Positions 12,241-25,290 are shown, numbered from the stretch's first letter. The stretch is 64,000 bases of DNA from Dasypus novemcinctus (GCF_030445035.2 NC_080677.1:159837169-159901168), one strand, 5' to 3'. Notes: generated by a model not told the origin, from the sequence alone. Numbers and translations: made by a program.

Positions 12241-12625
12241 CGGAAACGGACTTTGGCCCAGTGGTTAGGGCGTCCGTCTACCATATGGGAGGTCGGCGGT
12301 TCAAACCCCGGCCTCCTTGACCCGTGTGGAGCTGGCCATGCGCAGCGCTGATGCGCGCAAGGAGTGCCCTGCCACGCAAGGGTGTCCCCCGTGTGGGGGA
12401 GCCCCACGCGCAAGGAGTGCGCCCGTGAGGAAAGCCGCCCAGCGTGAAAAGAAAGAGCAGCCTGCCCAGGAATGGCGCCGCCCACACTTCCCGTGCCGCT
12501 GACGACAACAGAAGCGGACAAAGAAACAAGACGCAGCAAACAGACACCAAGAACAGACAAACGGGGGGGACGGGGGGGGGACAGGGGAAGGAATTAAATA
12601 AATAAATAAATCTTTAAAAAAAAAA
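12241..12625 (+). repeat. DAS-III-like SINE, perfect 13-bp target duplication
   Basis: Full-length plus-strand copy: head GGACTTTGGCCCAGTGG, box B GGTTCAAACC, body, G-rich tract, (AAATA)n and poly-A. AAAGAACATTCCA occurs at 12228-12240 and 12626-12638. Confidence 0.95.
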
Positions 12626-12639
12626 AAAGAACATTCCAA

Positions 12640-13900
12640 TTTACATAGCAGTTATTTACATAGCAACTTACTGCCAAAGAGTACTTAGTTATTGACTGAT
12701 AACAATAACCACTGTTCTCCAAAGAGTAGGCAAATGGTATTATTCGTATACCACAAATAGAGAAACTGCTGTACAAAAACATTAATTGTTCAGAAAAAGA
12801 CCAAATTACAGTATGGAGTAAAATATTTCAAACAACATTTAGTAATCCCTACACTATGTTTGCTACAGTGGAAATTCAAAGAGCTCAAATAGCAGTACCA
12901 ATAATCAAGCGGCCTTGGGAGATCAAAGACTTCTTTTTACCATTTAACCTCACTCCAACATCTACCCCCTGCCCTTTCTGAGCCAAATGGCCGGCATACT
13001 TACCCCTTCCTTTTCGCAGTTCTACTCTAATTCTGTAAACCATATTTTTAATGAGGCAATTTGTCATGTTAAACAAAATGCTTGATAAATACAATCAATG
13101 GCATTTTATCAAGAGAATGGAACTAATTAAAATTAGATAAGAGGTCAAAGTTAATCCAACTTTAAGACTGTCGAAGAAAAAAAGATGTCCTTGCCAATTT
13201 TTTTTTCAGAATCAAAATCAAACTACTTATCTTAATTTCAGGTCCTTCTAGATGATTCTCCATTTTATTTTACCAAAGAGTAGATATCTTAGGTAATGGA
13301 TGAGGATATTCAAGTTCTTTCCTCAAAGAACTAACAATAAAACAAAAACTTTAAATCTTACACCAGTTTTTTAAAAAAATACTGTCTATTCAATGAGAAC
13401 ACACACAAGATAATGAGTGCTACAAACAAAACAAAACATTTTGAAAACAAGTTCTGTAATTTTTTTTTAAAAGTGATATAACATGGATTGTAAACCTGGG
13501 GCATGTACTGTTAAGATATTCCAAAAATACTTTTTACCTGGCTTCAAGAGAAAACCAATTGGTGGGCATATTGTTATAAATTAAATTTTAATATCATCAT
13601 GAATGCAAGTAAACCTAGTTTAATCTGAAATAAAGCTACATTTACTGATTAAAAGTAAATATGTAGATATTTGCACTTTAATAAAAGAGCACCAAGAAAA
13701 CATTTTTACCTCTTCTGATTGTTCAACAGTTCCTGGAGGCTTTTTTTCTTATTTCAGTATTTCTTATGAGCTCTGGAATATCTACCTCAGTATCCATTTC
13801 AGAAAAAATGGCAATAAACCATTTGTTAAAAAAAATACAAAAATACCATTGAATCTACTATGACATAGTGGTAAATTGACTCATTTTATGATTCACCTAA
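12640..13900. other. Intergenic DNA, nothing recognised
   Basis: AT-rich sequence with no supported gene or named repeat. Confidence 0.4.
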
Positions 13901-13904
13901 TATG

Positions 13905-15205
13905 AGAATCTGCTTATTAAAAATAAACCATTGTGTGCAGCCTCTGTGGAAGACAGTTTGGTGGTTCCTCAGGAAGCTAAATAAAGAACTGCCACATAAT
14001 CCAGCAATTCCTCTACTAGGAATATATCCAGAACTGAAAACTGTGACACAAACAGACATCTGCACACCGATGTTCACATGAGTGTTATTACAATTGTCAA
14101 GAGATGGAAACAACCCAAGTGTCCATCAACCAAAGAATGGATAAACAAAATGTGGTATACAGATATGATGGAATACTAATGCTGCAGTAAGAAGAAATGA
14201 AATTGGGACACATATGGTAACATGGACAAGTCTTGAAGACAGTACGGGAAGTAAGCCAGACAGAAAAGGACAAATATTGTATGGTCTCACTTATAAGAAA
14301 TAAATACAAATGCACGGAGTTAAAACCCAGAGTATAGGTTATTAGGAGATAAAAGGAGGGCTGTGAAGGACTGCTAATACTTAATGCTGAAGTTTTAATG
14401 AACTTGAATGTAAGTGTGGAAATGGTAGATGATAACATATTATAACGAGTAGAAGTTGGTTTATAAATGGGATTGTAGATGAAAAGTGTAGTCTAGGGAT
14501 GCAAATGCCAATTGAAAGAAAACTAGAGATTAATCAATCTAGGGACTGAAAAACAGTGCACCCAGAGGTGGATGAGGATTGTGATATCTGATAGAACAGT
14601 GTTCTTCTGCGAACTAGAACGGATATCCGTCCTTATTGCAGGATGGTGAGAATGTGGAGCATGGGAAAAACACAATTGGTGTGACTTACAGACTATGGTT
14701 AACAGCAATACTGTAATATTCTTCCATCAATGCCAAAAATATACTGTTAATAATGTGGGGGGTGGGGTATGGAAAAAGTGTGCCAAATGTACCCTATAGA
14801 CCATGGTTGTTGGTAAATCTGGTATTATCTCATTATCTGTAACAAATATTCCACCACTGTGTGGTGTGTTGGTAAAGGGGTGTTGTATGAAAATTCTACA
14901 CGTGTATGGTTCTCATATAAGTTCACAACCCCTAAAATAAAAATACATTAAAACAGGGTGTGCTGGGGGAAAAACACACCAAATATAAGATATGGACTAT
15001 GTTAGTTGCAATATTTTGACCATGCTTTTGCATAGTTTGTAACAAATGCAAGGTGGTGGTGGTGGGCTGATATACTGACCCATGTGATGTTTTGCATGTT
15101 TATTTCATAAATTCACAATTTTTTCAAGTTTACAACTTTTACTATACACTTACTATGTTTGTTCATGTATGAATGATACACTTCAATAAAAGAAAATAAA
15201 CCATT
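13905..15205 (+). mobile_element. 5'-truncated L1 (3' end of ORF2 and 3'UTR)
   Basis: Starts within L1 ORF2 (CTGTGGAAGACAGTTTGGTGG, TCCTCTACTAGGAATATATCC, AACCCAAGTGTCCATCAACC). It continues through the conserved TATTGTATGGTCTCACTTAT to a 3'UTR ending in an AATAAAAGAAAATAAA tail. The reading frame is interrupted, so the copy is dead. Confidence 0.82.
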
Positions 15206-15209
15206 ACGA

Positions 15210-16255
15210 ATTTAAAATAAATTCCAGATTTTTAAATTAAACTTGCTGTTAGCAACTCTGTATTTTAGAGGCCACCAAAATCTCAATAAAGGATATAACA
15301 TAAAAAGTAATGCCACATCTGCACCTAAGACGTCAGAGCAGTGATATCTTAAAATATTTATTACCAATTAGATAAAATCATAAGAACTCAGAAAGAGATA
15401 TGAATTCTCAGGTTAAAAAGGAAAACAGCTAACTGGACTAGATCATCCTTCTGCACAAAATAAGTTCTGACACGGGCTCTTGTCAAAATGCCGCCAACAG
15501 CAGAGCCTTGCCACCTAGCAATTCCAACTTGGTTGTCTCAGACATGACCCCTTTCCATGACATTGGCAACTTTCTTGGCTTTGCTTTTTTGAACCAAAAG
15601 GGCTTATTTGTTCTAATTTTGTTTTTGAAAGAGCCTGTTTTTAAGTTTCAAAGAGAAAAAACTAATGACTTTAGCAGTGGTGGACACAAAGTGGGTCCAA
15701 ACTAACCACTTCATAAGCAGATTTTATTCATCTTCCTGGATGGCCACAAAAACAGTATTATTTGTTGCAATGGGGTGCGAGTTTCCCATGAAAACAACCA
15801 TTTGTTTTCTTTACTACCATTAAGTAGTCTGATTTATAAAATGTTTATAAATGAATCTGATATAATGGATTGGGGGAGATGATATTTGCCAGCAATAATT
15901 ACTTTTGAAAGCGAATTGCTATTAAAATCTAATGAAAAAAATTGTCTTGTAAACTCTTTGATGGAAACAAATTTTAACATTTCCATTAATATTAAAATTT
16001 TGGTTTACTTTTTACTCAAATCTTACAAATCACTATAAAAATTGATACTGTAAAATAATTTCAGATAGTAAAATTGTTAATTTTTCATTTTACAAACAAA
16101 TCATAAATTTTTATTTTAATAACACCAGGACATGAGAACTATTACTTAAAATGTCTTTAGAAATAATCACAAATGTTTGGAAGTCCATATTCATTGCCTT
16201 AAAACAAAAATGTGACATTGTATTTAAGGTAAAAATTAGACAATCCCCAAATTCA
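15210..16255. other. Intergenic DNA, nothing recognised
   Basis: AT-rich with chance open frames only. Confidence 0.4.
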
Positions 16256-16259
16256 GCAA

Positions 16260-16620
16260 TTATTAGATAGCTTGTGATATTCATACAACAGAACACTAGT
16301 GATAAAAATCAATGAATTGTGTCAATCATCTGCATGGATAAATCTTAAAAATTCTGAACAAGAGAAGTAGGTCATAGAATACATAAGGCATAATTCCACT
16401 TAAATAAAATTTACAGTCAAAACTAAACAATGCAAAATTATTAACGCAAACAATGGAATGATTAACAGAAAACTCAGAATAGTGGCTGGCTCTGGGAGAA
16501 GGGAATGTGATCAGAGGAACACTGGCAAGCATCAAAGGCATGGGTAATAGTCTATTTTTAAGCCAGGGGGCAAGTACATGGATGCTTTTTTATTGTATAT
16601 CCTAGAATTATACATTTTTT
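16260..16620 (+). repeat. Old L1 3'-end fragment
   Basis: Diverged L1M-type 3' sequence: TGGATAAATCTTAAAAATTC, CACTTAAATAAAATTTACAG, AGAATAGTGGCTGGCTCTGG and GAATTATACATTTTTTAG. It has no frame of interest. Confidence 0.6.
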
Positions 16621-17164
16621 AGACTCTAGAGAAAATGGGAGGTAATGGAGACAATATATGTAGACAACCCTTTTAAGACATTGGAGACACTGTATGTAGA
16701 CATCACTTCTGAAAGACTTTACCTTGACTGGAATATAAAGAAATAAGAGTAGGTGAGGGGAGGGGAAGTATGGATGTTCAGATTCTGTTTTGCTCTGATA
16801 CTTTTTAAAACATGAAAAAGAACATGTCCAAATGACACGGAAATAAAGGTTCCAATAGAGGGGGAGAGGTTGATCAAACAGGAGAGGAGATAACTGATGG
16901 CTGTTATCTGAGTGGGCAGAAGGGAATAGGTCCAAGATACACCTGTGTATCTTTGAAAGGCTGTTACTACATAACTCAACCAGAGAAGGAGGCAAACCCA
17001 GGAACAGATGCAATAGATTCAGAGACTTGGTGATGAGAAGCTGAGGCAGGTCATATCTGACAGCTTTTTCCTCTAAGATAAAGCAGGTCATTAGGTGAGA
17101 ATGAAAGGCCAGGGTTAGTTTTGAAGGTAAGAAATAGCTATTTTGGTCAGTAAGAGTACAGACT
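16621..17164. other. Intergenic DNA under a 237-codon minus-strand frame
   Basis: A minus-strand open frame spans 16558-17271. It shows no domain or gene-like features and overlaps L1 and L2 remnants at both ends. The frame is judged to be chance. Confidence 0.35.
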
Positions 17165-17540
17165 AAATGAAAGTGGACTCTTGGGCATTTCACCTGAATT
17201 GTTTCCTTTTCCTGGAATAACACATTCCCTTCTTTTTCACCTAGAAAATCTGCCCAACTCTCAAGACTCACCTCGGATTCTATATTCTCCAGGAACCTCT
17301 TCTGAGTACTGCATGGTAACCCTTCCCTTTCAAACCATATAGCACTTGACTGTATCAGTATTTTTCATTTAAATCACACTATTTTGGAATAACTCTATTG
17401 TTAAGTTTTAATTTCAAGTTTTGTCTCCTTAACTACAGCTCTTGAGGACAGAAATCAGGTCTTGTTCTTTTTCTTAACTTTCTCTTCCTCTTCCAGAGAA
17501 AAAGTGTATTCTCATGCAGTGAACACTTAGACGTATTTTC
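17165..17540 (+). repeat. L2 LINE 3'-region fragment
   Basis: Diverged L2-type order: CTCTCAAGACTCACCTC, CCAGGAACCTCTTCTGA, then CTCTTGAGGACAGAAATCAG. Edges are approximate. Confidence 0.5.
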
Positions 17541-18700
17541 TAAATATAACACCCACTGAAACAAATACACTTAATGTAAATGATAAAATAAAAGGCATAC
17601 ATGAATGAGTACAGAATTTTGAATTCTCCATTATTTTAACTGCTCCTGGTTTTCAACTTTTGATTTTAGAACTTTTTAGAAGCCAGAGAGCCCATGGTAT
17701 AAAACAATTGGTTTAAATTAAGCAAATTGCTCCTGCTCATTCAACTACCAAAAGCTTTCCATCATAACAACTTTTAATATATTTCTTCATGTAGGTATTC
17801 TCCCACAAGATAAACATTAACAGCAAAGACAAATTATGTTAGGAATGCCATCTTGTGGTTGAGAATAGTCCATTACATTAATACTTCCTTTCAATGCCAA
17901 CCTTTAATTCAGAAATAAAACATCAAATATTCACAAATGTTAAGTTACTTACAAATAAATATGTACCTGTTACATTTTTGTCAGAAAGACAAAATTCATT
18001 GAAAAGAGAGACATCAGACTCCAAATAATATAGGAAAGCTATCTATAAACTACATACTGCTATTAATACTATTCAAAATCTTAATTTTGGAAAACGTTCC
18101 TCTTGAAATAGGTCAAGCAATTTTATTTCTGTATCCATTACTAAGTAGTTATTTTGATTATCATATCCTGTATTTAAATCACATCTTGATTTTCAAATGT
18201 CACTCTAATGATAAACATCCAAAGTGACATGAATGAGAGGACTTACCTAACTTGGACAGTGTAGGACACAGAGGTAACTACAGTCCAAATGGAGTTTGAG
18301 AAGATGAAAAACACTGCCCCTAATCTTAATGAGCTTATCATTACCTTCATAAACTGAGTCATTTTGAGTGTAAAAATAATTTTGCAGTTTAGTAAATAGA
18401 GATCTAGTAAATGGTTACAGATGTAGTACTTAACAACTGTGTTTAAATATTTTAACTGCCAAGTCACCAATGGTTACCAGACATTTTGGTCCACTTTAAA
18501 AGCAGGTGTGAGGGAGTAGAAACCAACAAATCCCTCATGAGCACAAAAGAAAACACAATAACACAAAGGTCCATGCATTATGCTCCATTTTATCCCTTGC
18601 AGATTAAGATTACAAGGAGCATGTGCAGGTACAGTCATAGAGATTAGGCCATTCAAATTCCAAAAGATAGTAGATAATTTATAGAAAAATGCCATTGTAC
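17541..18700. other. THNSL1 downstream flank, nothing recognised
   Basis: AT-rich sequence beyond the THNSL1 stop. It may include an extended THNSL1 3'UTR, but nothing decides this. Confidence 0.35.
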
Positions 18701-18720
18701 TCCAAATAACTTTTGAGGTA

Positions 18721-18726
18721 TTTATT
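18721..18726 (-). terminator. Possible THNSL1 polyadenylation signal
   Basis: AATAAA on the minus strand, about 40 bases past the THNSL1 stop codon. The position is usable, but mammalian THNSL1 may use later sites. No cleavage site can be proven from sequence alone. Confidence 0.35.
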
Positions 18727-18765
18727 ACTGCATGCCTATCACCAGAGAAGAATGTGATATTTTCC

Positions 18766-21006
18766 TCAGAGAACTTTCATGAATTGCTTTTGTATTAGTG
18801 TTTCCACATGACTCTTCAGGACATTCACATCGGCTTCACAGACCTGGTACTCCATCTTCTCTTGCTGTTTTGTTCTCTTTAATAAAGCCCCGTGTGGTGG
18901 AGGCAATGCATTGTAGGAACTCAGTAAATAAAGCTGACTTGATGAAGTTTGGTTGATTTCTTTAATCTTTAAAGCCTGCATGATAGCAGGTGCAAACTTC
19001 AAGTAATGAGCTGTAGATGAGACAATCACTGGACAAGTTTTGTCTTGCATTCTGTCTGCAACCACTTTTGCAACAGCAGTGTGTGGATCCAAAATATATC
19101 TGGAAGCATTATGGGTGGAATTAATAGCTGCTAGGCAGTCTTCCTCAGAGCACCAGTCGGCTACAAAATCCTGCTGAAGCTTCTCAACGAGGATCTTTTC
19201 TATCTGGAAGTGACGCTGATATTCTAACTGGTTAAATAATTTTGTCATTAATTGTCCATCTCTATTAGCCATCAAGAATAAATGTCGTTCCAGGTTTGAA
19301 GATTTGAGAATGTCTATCGCTGGTGAAAAGGTTTGTGCTAATTTTCTTTCCCGTAGATCATAAAGCCCTGTTTTTATAAAATCAGTCAGAACATGGTTCT
19401 GATTAGAAGCACAAATAAACTTTCGAATAGGGATTCCCATCATTTTGGCATACACTGCTGCTAATATGTTGCCAAAGTTTCCTGTGGGAATACAGACATC
19501 TACTGGGTTTCCAAAAGAAATAAATCCTTGGCTAACAAGATCAAGATATGCAGAAGCATGATAAATTACCTGGGGAAGCAGCCGGCCCCAGTTTATGGAA
19601 TTAGCTGAACTTAAGGTTGTTCCATATTCAACAGCAAGAAAGCCATTAAAATCAGAATCCTTAAAAATCCTTTTTACTGCAGTCTGGCAAAAATCAAAAT
19701 CTGACTTGACACCTACTGCCCATCCATTTTCTTTCTGACTGCCAATTATTTGTGCTTTTTGAAAATCACTTATTCCACTCTCAGGGAAAAATGTGGCGAC
19801 AGCTATCCTCCGCTTATCACTGTTATTAAGACGACTAAAACCATGCAGGACTGCACTTCCTGTGTCTCCTGAGGTAGCTACAAGTACCATATAATTACAA
19901 CTTGATGGAATACAGTATGCAAAGAGATGAGGCATAAGCTGTAAAGACAAATCTTTAAATGATCCTGTTGGTCCATAAAACAACTCCAGGATAAACTGGT
20001 TGCCTGAAAGGTGCCTGACAGGCGCAATTTTTGAGCAGGCAAAGTTTTCTCCATAAGCAGTTTCAATCATTTCTCCCAATCTGGCAGCAGGAATGTCAGC
20101 AGGATGTATACACCTTTCCAATAGTATTTGGGCTCTTTCTACATAGGTTGCTCCTACCAGGCGTTTCCATTCCCCACAGCTTAATTTTGGAAGCTCCTTC
20201 TCAGGAACAAAGAGCCCACCATCAGACGCTAAGCCCTCAATCACAGTTTCACTAAAGAATTTTGTCGAAGCCTTCTGGTCACAGTCTTTAGGCCAAGTGT
20301 GTCTTGTTGAAATGAATGTTTCTGAATCCACATCTTGAAATCGTTTAACTGCATTAAGCACTTTGTCAGCTATCTCCTCTGGAGAAGCCCTACTTTCACA
20401 AAAAACACGAGTATCATACCACTTTTTGTAATACTGTCTTCTAAATTTAAGTAAGTCTGTCATGGATGCTCCCAAATTTTGACCTACAATTCTATCTACC
20501 TTCATTGATTTTAGACGGTTAATTATATCTGTTAGAGGTACATCCAGGTATACAACTATTCCATTTTTCTTCAGATGCCACATGGTAGCATCATGCATTG
20601 GATTGGACCCAGTAAGGGAAATCACACTTCCAGATGCAGAGAAGTTTAACACAGCTTTTCCTTCCTCTTCTAAAAATTGCTCATTACCAACATCCTGTAA
20701 TTTTTCAGACACACTCATATTCCAGGTTTTTTCAAGGATATCATTATCCACATCTATGACACAACAGTCTAGTTTCTGACCTATTATTCTGCCTACTGTT
20801 GTTTTCCCAGCACCAGGAGGTCCCATCAGGATAATATTTTTGTCTCCAGCAAGAGAGTGAGTTGAATGCCATGACTTCCTTAATTCTGTAAGCCCAAAGG
20901 TTCTTGAAAGAATTAGCTGTACATGTTTATCCGTTTTAACATGTATACTAGAAAAATATTTCTGTGTTATTTGTTTCAGATGCTGACATCGGTTTAAGTG
21001 AAGCAT
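18766..21006 (-). CDS. THNSL1: Threonine synthase-like 1, complete single coding exon
   Basis: An uninterrupted 746-codon frame recognised as THNSL1; the human protein is about 743 residues. The first ~50 residues are basic and may target mitochondria (inference). A shikimate-kinase-like domain follows, with a P-loop GPPGAGKTT at 62-70, an acidic DVDND motif at 85-89 and LTGSNP at 131-136. The threonine-synthase-like fold-type-II PLP domain starts with ASDGGLFVP (260-268). It has the PLP lysine K351 in GPTGSFKDL, TSGDTGSA (379-386) and the phosphate loop IPTGNFGN (506-513). All of these key residues are present, so the enzyme core looks intact. Mammals do not make threonine, and the cellular role is not established; related THNSL2 proteins act as phospho-lyases. 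The start is chosen because the N-terminus matches the known family start. The gene diverges from ENKUR across a CpG island, and the coding region lies in one exon as in other mammals. Confidence 0.97.
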   Translation of the reverse strand: MLHLNRCQHLKQITQKYFSSIHVKTDKHVQLILSRTFGLTELRKSWHSTHSLAGDKNIILMGPPGAGKTTVGRIIGQKLDCCVIDVDNDILEKTWNMSVSEKLQDVGNEQFLEEEGKAVLNFSASGSVISLTGSNPMHDATMWHLKKNGIVVYLDVPLTDIINRLKSMKVDRIVGQNLGASMTDLLKFRRQYYKKWYDTRVFCESRASPEEIADKVLNAVKRFQDVDSETFISTRHTWPKDCDQKASTKFFSETVIEGLASDGGLFVPEKELPKLSCGEWKRLVGATYVERAQILLERCIHPADIPAARLGEMIETAYGENFACSKIAPVRHLSGNQFILELFYGPTGSFKDLSLQLMPHLFAYCIPSSCNYMVLVATSGDTGSAVLHGFSRLNNSDKRRIAVATFFPESGISDFQKAQIIGSQKENGWAVGVKSDFDFCQTAVKRIFKDSDFNGFLAVEYGTTLSSANSINWGRLLPQVIYHASAYLDLVSQGFISFGNPVDVCIPTGNFGNILAAVYAKMMGIPIRKFICASNQNHVLTDFIKTGLYDLRERKLAQTFSPAIDILKSSNLERHLFLMANRDGQLMTKLFNQLEYQRHFQIEKILVEKLQQDFVADWCSEEDCLAAINSTHNASRYILDPHTAVAKVVADRMQDKTCPVIVSSTAHYLKFAPAIMQALKIKEINQTSSSQLYLLSSYNALPPPHGALLKRTKQQEKMEYQVCEADVNVLKSHVETLIQKQFMKVL

Positions 21007-21035
21007 TCTCTTTTCACTTTTCTGCCCAAGCCAAC
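21007..21035 (-). other. THNSL1: Likely THNSL1 5'UTR end of the coding exon with candidate 3' splice site
   Basis: Immediately upstream of the THNSL1 ATG on the minus strand there is a T-rich stretch followed by a TTTTTAG/G acceptor-like site. Exon sequence would begin near 21035. This fits a gene whose 5' untranslated exon lies in the CpG island some 5 kb away. Other AG dinucleotides nearby could be used instead. Confidence 0.35.
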
Positions 21036-24000
21036 CTAAAAACTGGCTTTAGCCCGTTTTGAAACAAAAACAAAAAACACATTTGGTTACTAATTTCAAC
21101 AGACTATAAAATCCCAATATAACCATGCTTGTGGTATAACAAGTGTTCAAAAGTCTTTCAAGTTTATGCAGCATTTAAAAAACAGATTTTAACCCAAATT
21201 TTCAGATATTGCATATTTTTCTTTTAGTGTTTTTCAAATCTCAAGACATTGAAAAATCAAACCCTTAAAAATTGGTAACTACAAACAGCAGTTTTATTCA
21301 GAAAATACCTTATCATAGCTTCTTAAAAAATAATTACTAAATCCAGTTGGTATTTTTTTATGGAATACTGTAATGAAAATTATGGTTCATAGTTTATATG
21401 TTTAAAACACCTGTAAATAAGGGCTATTTCAAGTTGGGAGAGCTATTTACTTGAAAGTTGAGTAATATTAAAATTTAATTTCTCTTTAAGATATAAATGT
21501 TGATAGACTATCATTTTAAACCATAAATTTCTTAATTGTAGAATTCACAACAGGGCACAGAATAAAAAAGCATCATTAGCTTATAAAATTTTTAAACAAA
21601 TTCCCAAACAATAGGGCAAAGATATGACATTTTGTCTTTTACATGCAACTATTAAATACTATTAAGAATCATTCTTACATATTTTTTCATATTGAAGACC
21701 TTAAAAAGAGTCTAAGTAAAACATGTAAAAGTATGCCAAAGACTCAAGAAAAACTGGTAACTAAGCAACAAGGTCAGAGGCTACATATCTGTAACTTCAT
21801 ATGCAATGAAACTATTACTTTTGTTTCTGGTCCTCTAAATGTCATCAGTGGAGGGACTTAACTCAAATTCCAGACAGACTCCAGTCCAGAGTAATAGCCA
21901 AAAAATTCAGAAACATTTCCAATGATGAGAAGAAAAAACTACTCTGGCATCCAAAGAAAATCTTCAATTCTCCATATCATTCAAGTCCCTAAATTTGAAA
22001 ATATACTCACCATCAAACCAAAAATGTTACGCCAGACAAGTCGGATTTTAATGAAATATAAAATGCAAATTAATAACTGCCACAATGTTCATTTAAATTG
22101 ACTATAATAGTTTTACAGACACTTAGTGGGACTTTTGCATGTTTCATGGTAGAACCAATATGCAAGTAAACAGGTTATTACAGGTTAGATGGTATGTTTA
22201 AATATGCTCTGAAATTTTTCAATCGATTTGAAAATGATTATCTATGCTATTTAAATCGTGTTCTGTAATTAAAGAATTCAACCATTTTAAGCTAACAGAG
22301 AATTTAACTTACAGGTACAAACACAATTGTCAAGAGAATGAACTCATTTCCTTATTTGACCTTTCAGCTTGTATGTATTGTGCTTAACTCCCACTGACTT
22401 CCAAACATATGACACACAGGAACCAATCTTAGATGAAGAGTTTGCTGATTCTGAGGCAAAGTTGATCTTTGTACAAGGTAGAGTCTATAAGGGGAAAAAT
22501 TCAAGTCAATCATAACTATATACAGTAGCATAAACATCTACACATAGACAATTATTCAAAAAGTTATCTGAAATTTTTTAAGTACAGAAAAATAATGAAT
22601 TGATCTTTTTCATGTTTCCCAGATCTATTACTAAAACATTAGAAAACTGGTTTATTTCAACATGTATCGTATCAAAAATAATTTTACTGAATACTGAACT
22701 TTGCCACTAAGCAACACAAAAGAAAATAGAACCAAATAATGAAGTCTTTCATGAAGAACAGAAATTTTAATCTTAACTGTACATTTAATGAGCAGAGAAA
22801 AAAAAATAAACAGACTAAGGCTATGAGTGTCTCAACTATTCTTTTGTCTTATCCCTTTAAATCACTGTATGATTTATATGTAATAGCTACCATTAAAAAG
22901 TCCAAACGAAGGGTCTGCTTCACACTCATCTCTTAGCTATTTAAATAAGTCCGTAATACATTCAAGGCACTTATCAAAGGGACTTAGCACATTAAGAATA
23001 TTAATATATATCTTAATATCAATCACTGTCACTCAATGACAATGGACTAAGAAAATATATCATTGTAACAGAATGTCTAGCACGTATTTTTATGGTTTGG
23101 CTTGTTTATAAACTTTTAGGGAAGAAAATTCTTTCCGTGGGGTAAACCAGAGACTAAAGACAATTGTACTCCTGAAATTACATGACCAATTTCTCAACAC
23201 CCTAGTCAAAGGATTTAGTGTTTGCCATCCTTTTAAAATAAAACATAATATACAGAATGTCAAAATTATTTCACAATGACAGCTGGCTATAGTTTAATGA
23301 CCTAAAAAACCAAGGCCATGGTTATGCCTGTCATCCCATTTTAACGCAATCTCTTTAAATTTTACAAAGGTGACTAAAACCAGCCTGCTCTCTTACGAAG
23401 ATTTTTTTATAGTAATAAATTGTATTTCATAAATTTTTTTTAAAAAAAGGAGATATACTAGGACATATGCTAACCTGGGAGGCAAAGCTCCGCTCTCTTG
23501 ACTACCGAACAAAAATCCTGGCAACCAGCCTTTCTAAGACTGTCTGAAATACAGAAATGGAGAGGGTGGGAGGGCCACACACTCTAGTGCAAGTGCCACA
23601 AGGTAAGCACAGAGGCCTTACAGCTAAAGGAATAAATTTACAAGTTTACCTTTTTATCTCTGCCTTTATCTCAGTATCAGAGCTGACTAAATGGTTATAG
23701 TCTTCTATTCTGGCCTCCTGTTGTTAGATATCCTCCAATGGACCCTAGCATTTTATTCAAGACTTTTTAAGTACCCTTCTCAAGTCTATAACTGAAAAAT
23801 ATTGTAAAGAAATCCTTTATATAGGACCTATTTTCTTCCCAAGTGTCTTACTTCTATCTCCATCTGTGCCCATTTTATTCACTTAAGTAAATTAAAATAA
23901 CGTTCAGCCAAAACCCCTAATTTGCCTACGTACAACACATACATAATATTTACTACACATGCTTACTATTTACATTAGTAGTCTGTGCAAATACAGTTCA

Positions 24001-24290
24001 TGTAATTAAATAAAGTTTCACTGAAACCCAACTATGCTAGTCCTTTGCTCATTCCTTTCTCTACTGCCCAAGGCTGCTTTCCTGCTACAGCAGGAGAGGC
24101 AAGTAGCTGCCAAGAGACCACCTGGCCTGCAAAGTCTAAAACATTTATTATTTAGCCATTTATAGAAAAAAGTCTGTTGACCCCGATTGTATACCAATAC
24201 TAATTTCCTGTGGGCATGAAGTTGGACATAGGCATTTTTCTGAATAGTACTACCATTTCAAGGGGCCTATCGAAATTAGAAATTTATTTT
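21036..24290 (-). other. Presumed THNSL1 5' intron, AT-rich, no gene seen
   Basis: AT-rich single-copy-looking DNA between the THNSL1 coding exon and the CpG island. No convincing exon, RNA gene or young repeat is visible. It is called an intron only because the promoter island lies upstream of it and a donor-like site is present there. Confidence 0.4.
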
Positions 24291-24294
24291 TTGT

Positions 24295-24570
24295 AAATAC
24301 ACATTCAAAAGACAAGCAGGGACAGACGCTGGACATTGTATGTCCTACCATGGCCCACTGAGTGGACTGGGGGAGAGTGTAAACTACAATGTAGACCATT
24401 ATCCATATAGTGCAGCAGTGCATGTATTCACCAAATGCAATGAATGTGCCATGACGGTGAATGAGGTTGTTGATGGGGGAGCAGCGGGATGAGGGGGATG
24501 GGGAGTATATGGGGACCTCTTATATTTTTTGAATGTAATTTTTTTTTTAAAATAGAGGGGAAAAAAAGAC
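24295..24570 (+). repeat. L1 3'-end fragment
   Basis: A short L1 3' untranslated piece ending in a T/A-rich tail near 24540-24570. It contains GACCATTATCC, a GCAATGAATGTGCCATGACGG-like stretch and GGGGACCTCTTATAT. These correspond, in the opposite orientation, to parts of the longer antisense copy at 53.35-54.5 kb. It sits inside the presumed THNSL1 5' intron. Confidence 0.6.
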
Positions 24571-24574
24571 AAGC

Positions 24575-25290
24575 AGAATTTAAAAACCAAGTATCTAAGG
24601 AAAAGTTCCTTTCCAAATAATTTAAGTTTCATCACGATGGTAATCTAAATTTACTATGGTCACGAGACCTTAAGGAAATTGTTTAGTATTTTAAAAGCAC
24701 TACAAACATACTGGCATGCATGAAATTATTTTATTTCAATAATGCCTGAAACTTAAGATTAGTTAAGGCCAATTAGTGCCTACCAACTGAAGAAATCAAG
24801 CTTTGCCCTTTGTCTTTCAGGAATTAAACATAACTAGCTCCAATACTTCTTTTCATTAGAAATTTTATAAGCTTTGGCCAAGGACGATCTACTGGCTAAT
24901 GGTGTCATCATTCTATGACCGCTTATTTCAAATACCAAGTGTGGAGAACAGCTCTCCAAAGAATTTTTCTCCATACATGTTTAACAAAACCCAAAATTAC
25001 AAAGCACCCAAAGGGAAAATGAAAGTACTTCACATGATATATACACGAACATGACTGTGTGTGTAAACATGCATGTAATTGTGTTTATTTCTATCTAGCT
25101 ATCTATATATAGAATACATATATAAAATGTTGGCAGACACAAAGTGGGATGTGAAGAAAACAGGAACGTCATCTGAAATGAAATGACTGTTACTTGCCCG
25201 GGATAAAAATAAAAATCTGATCCACTGGGGAAGAAAAAACTAAATTTATTCTTAGCTAAGGAAAAGCAGCAGCAGCCTGAACTGGTAAGG
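24575..25290. other. Non-coding, AT-rich flank of the CpG island
   Basis: No gene or clear repeat is seen apart from a short (TATC/TATA) simple stretch near 25093-25125. The AT content drops sharply at about 25290, where the CpG island begins. Confidence 0.4.

Noticed and set aside
1-18700. GPR158 exon
   Set aside because: GPR158 is the next gene beyond THNSL1 in human, but no exon-like segment with its receptor motifs was seen; it probably lies outside the window.
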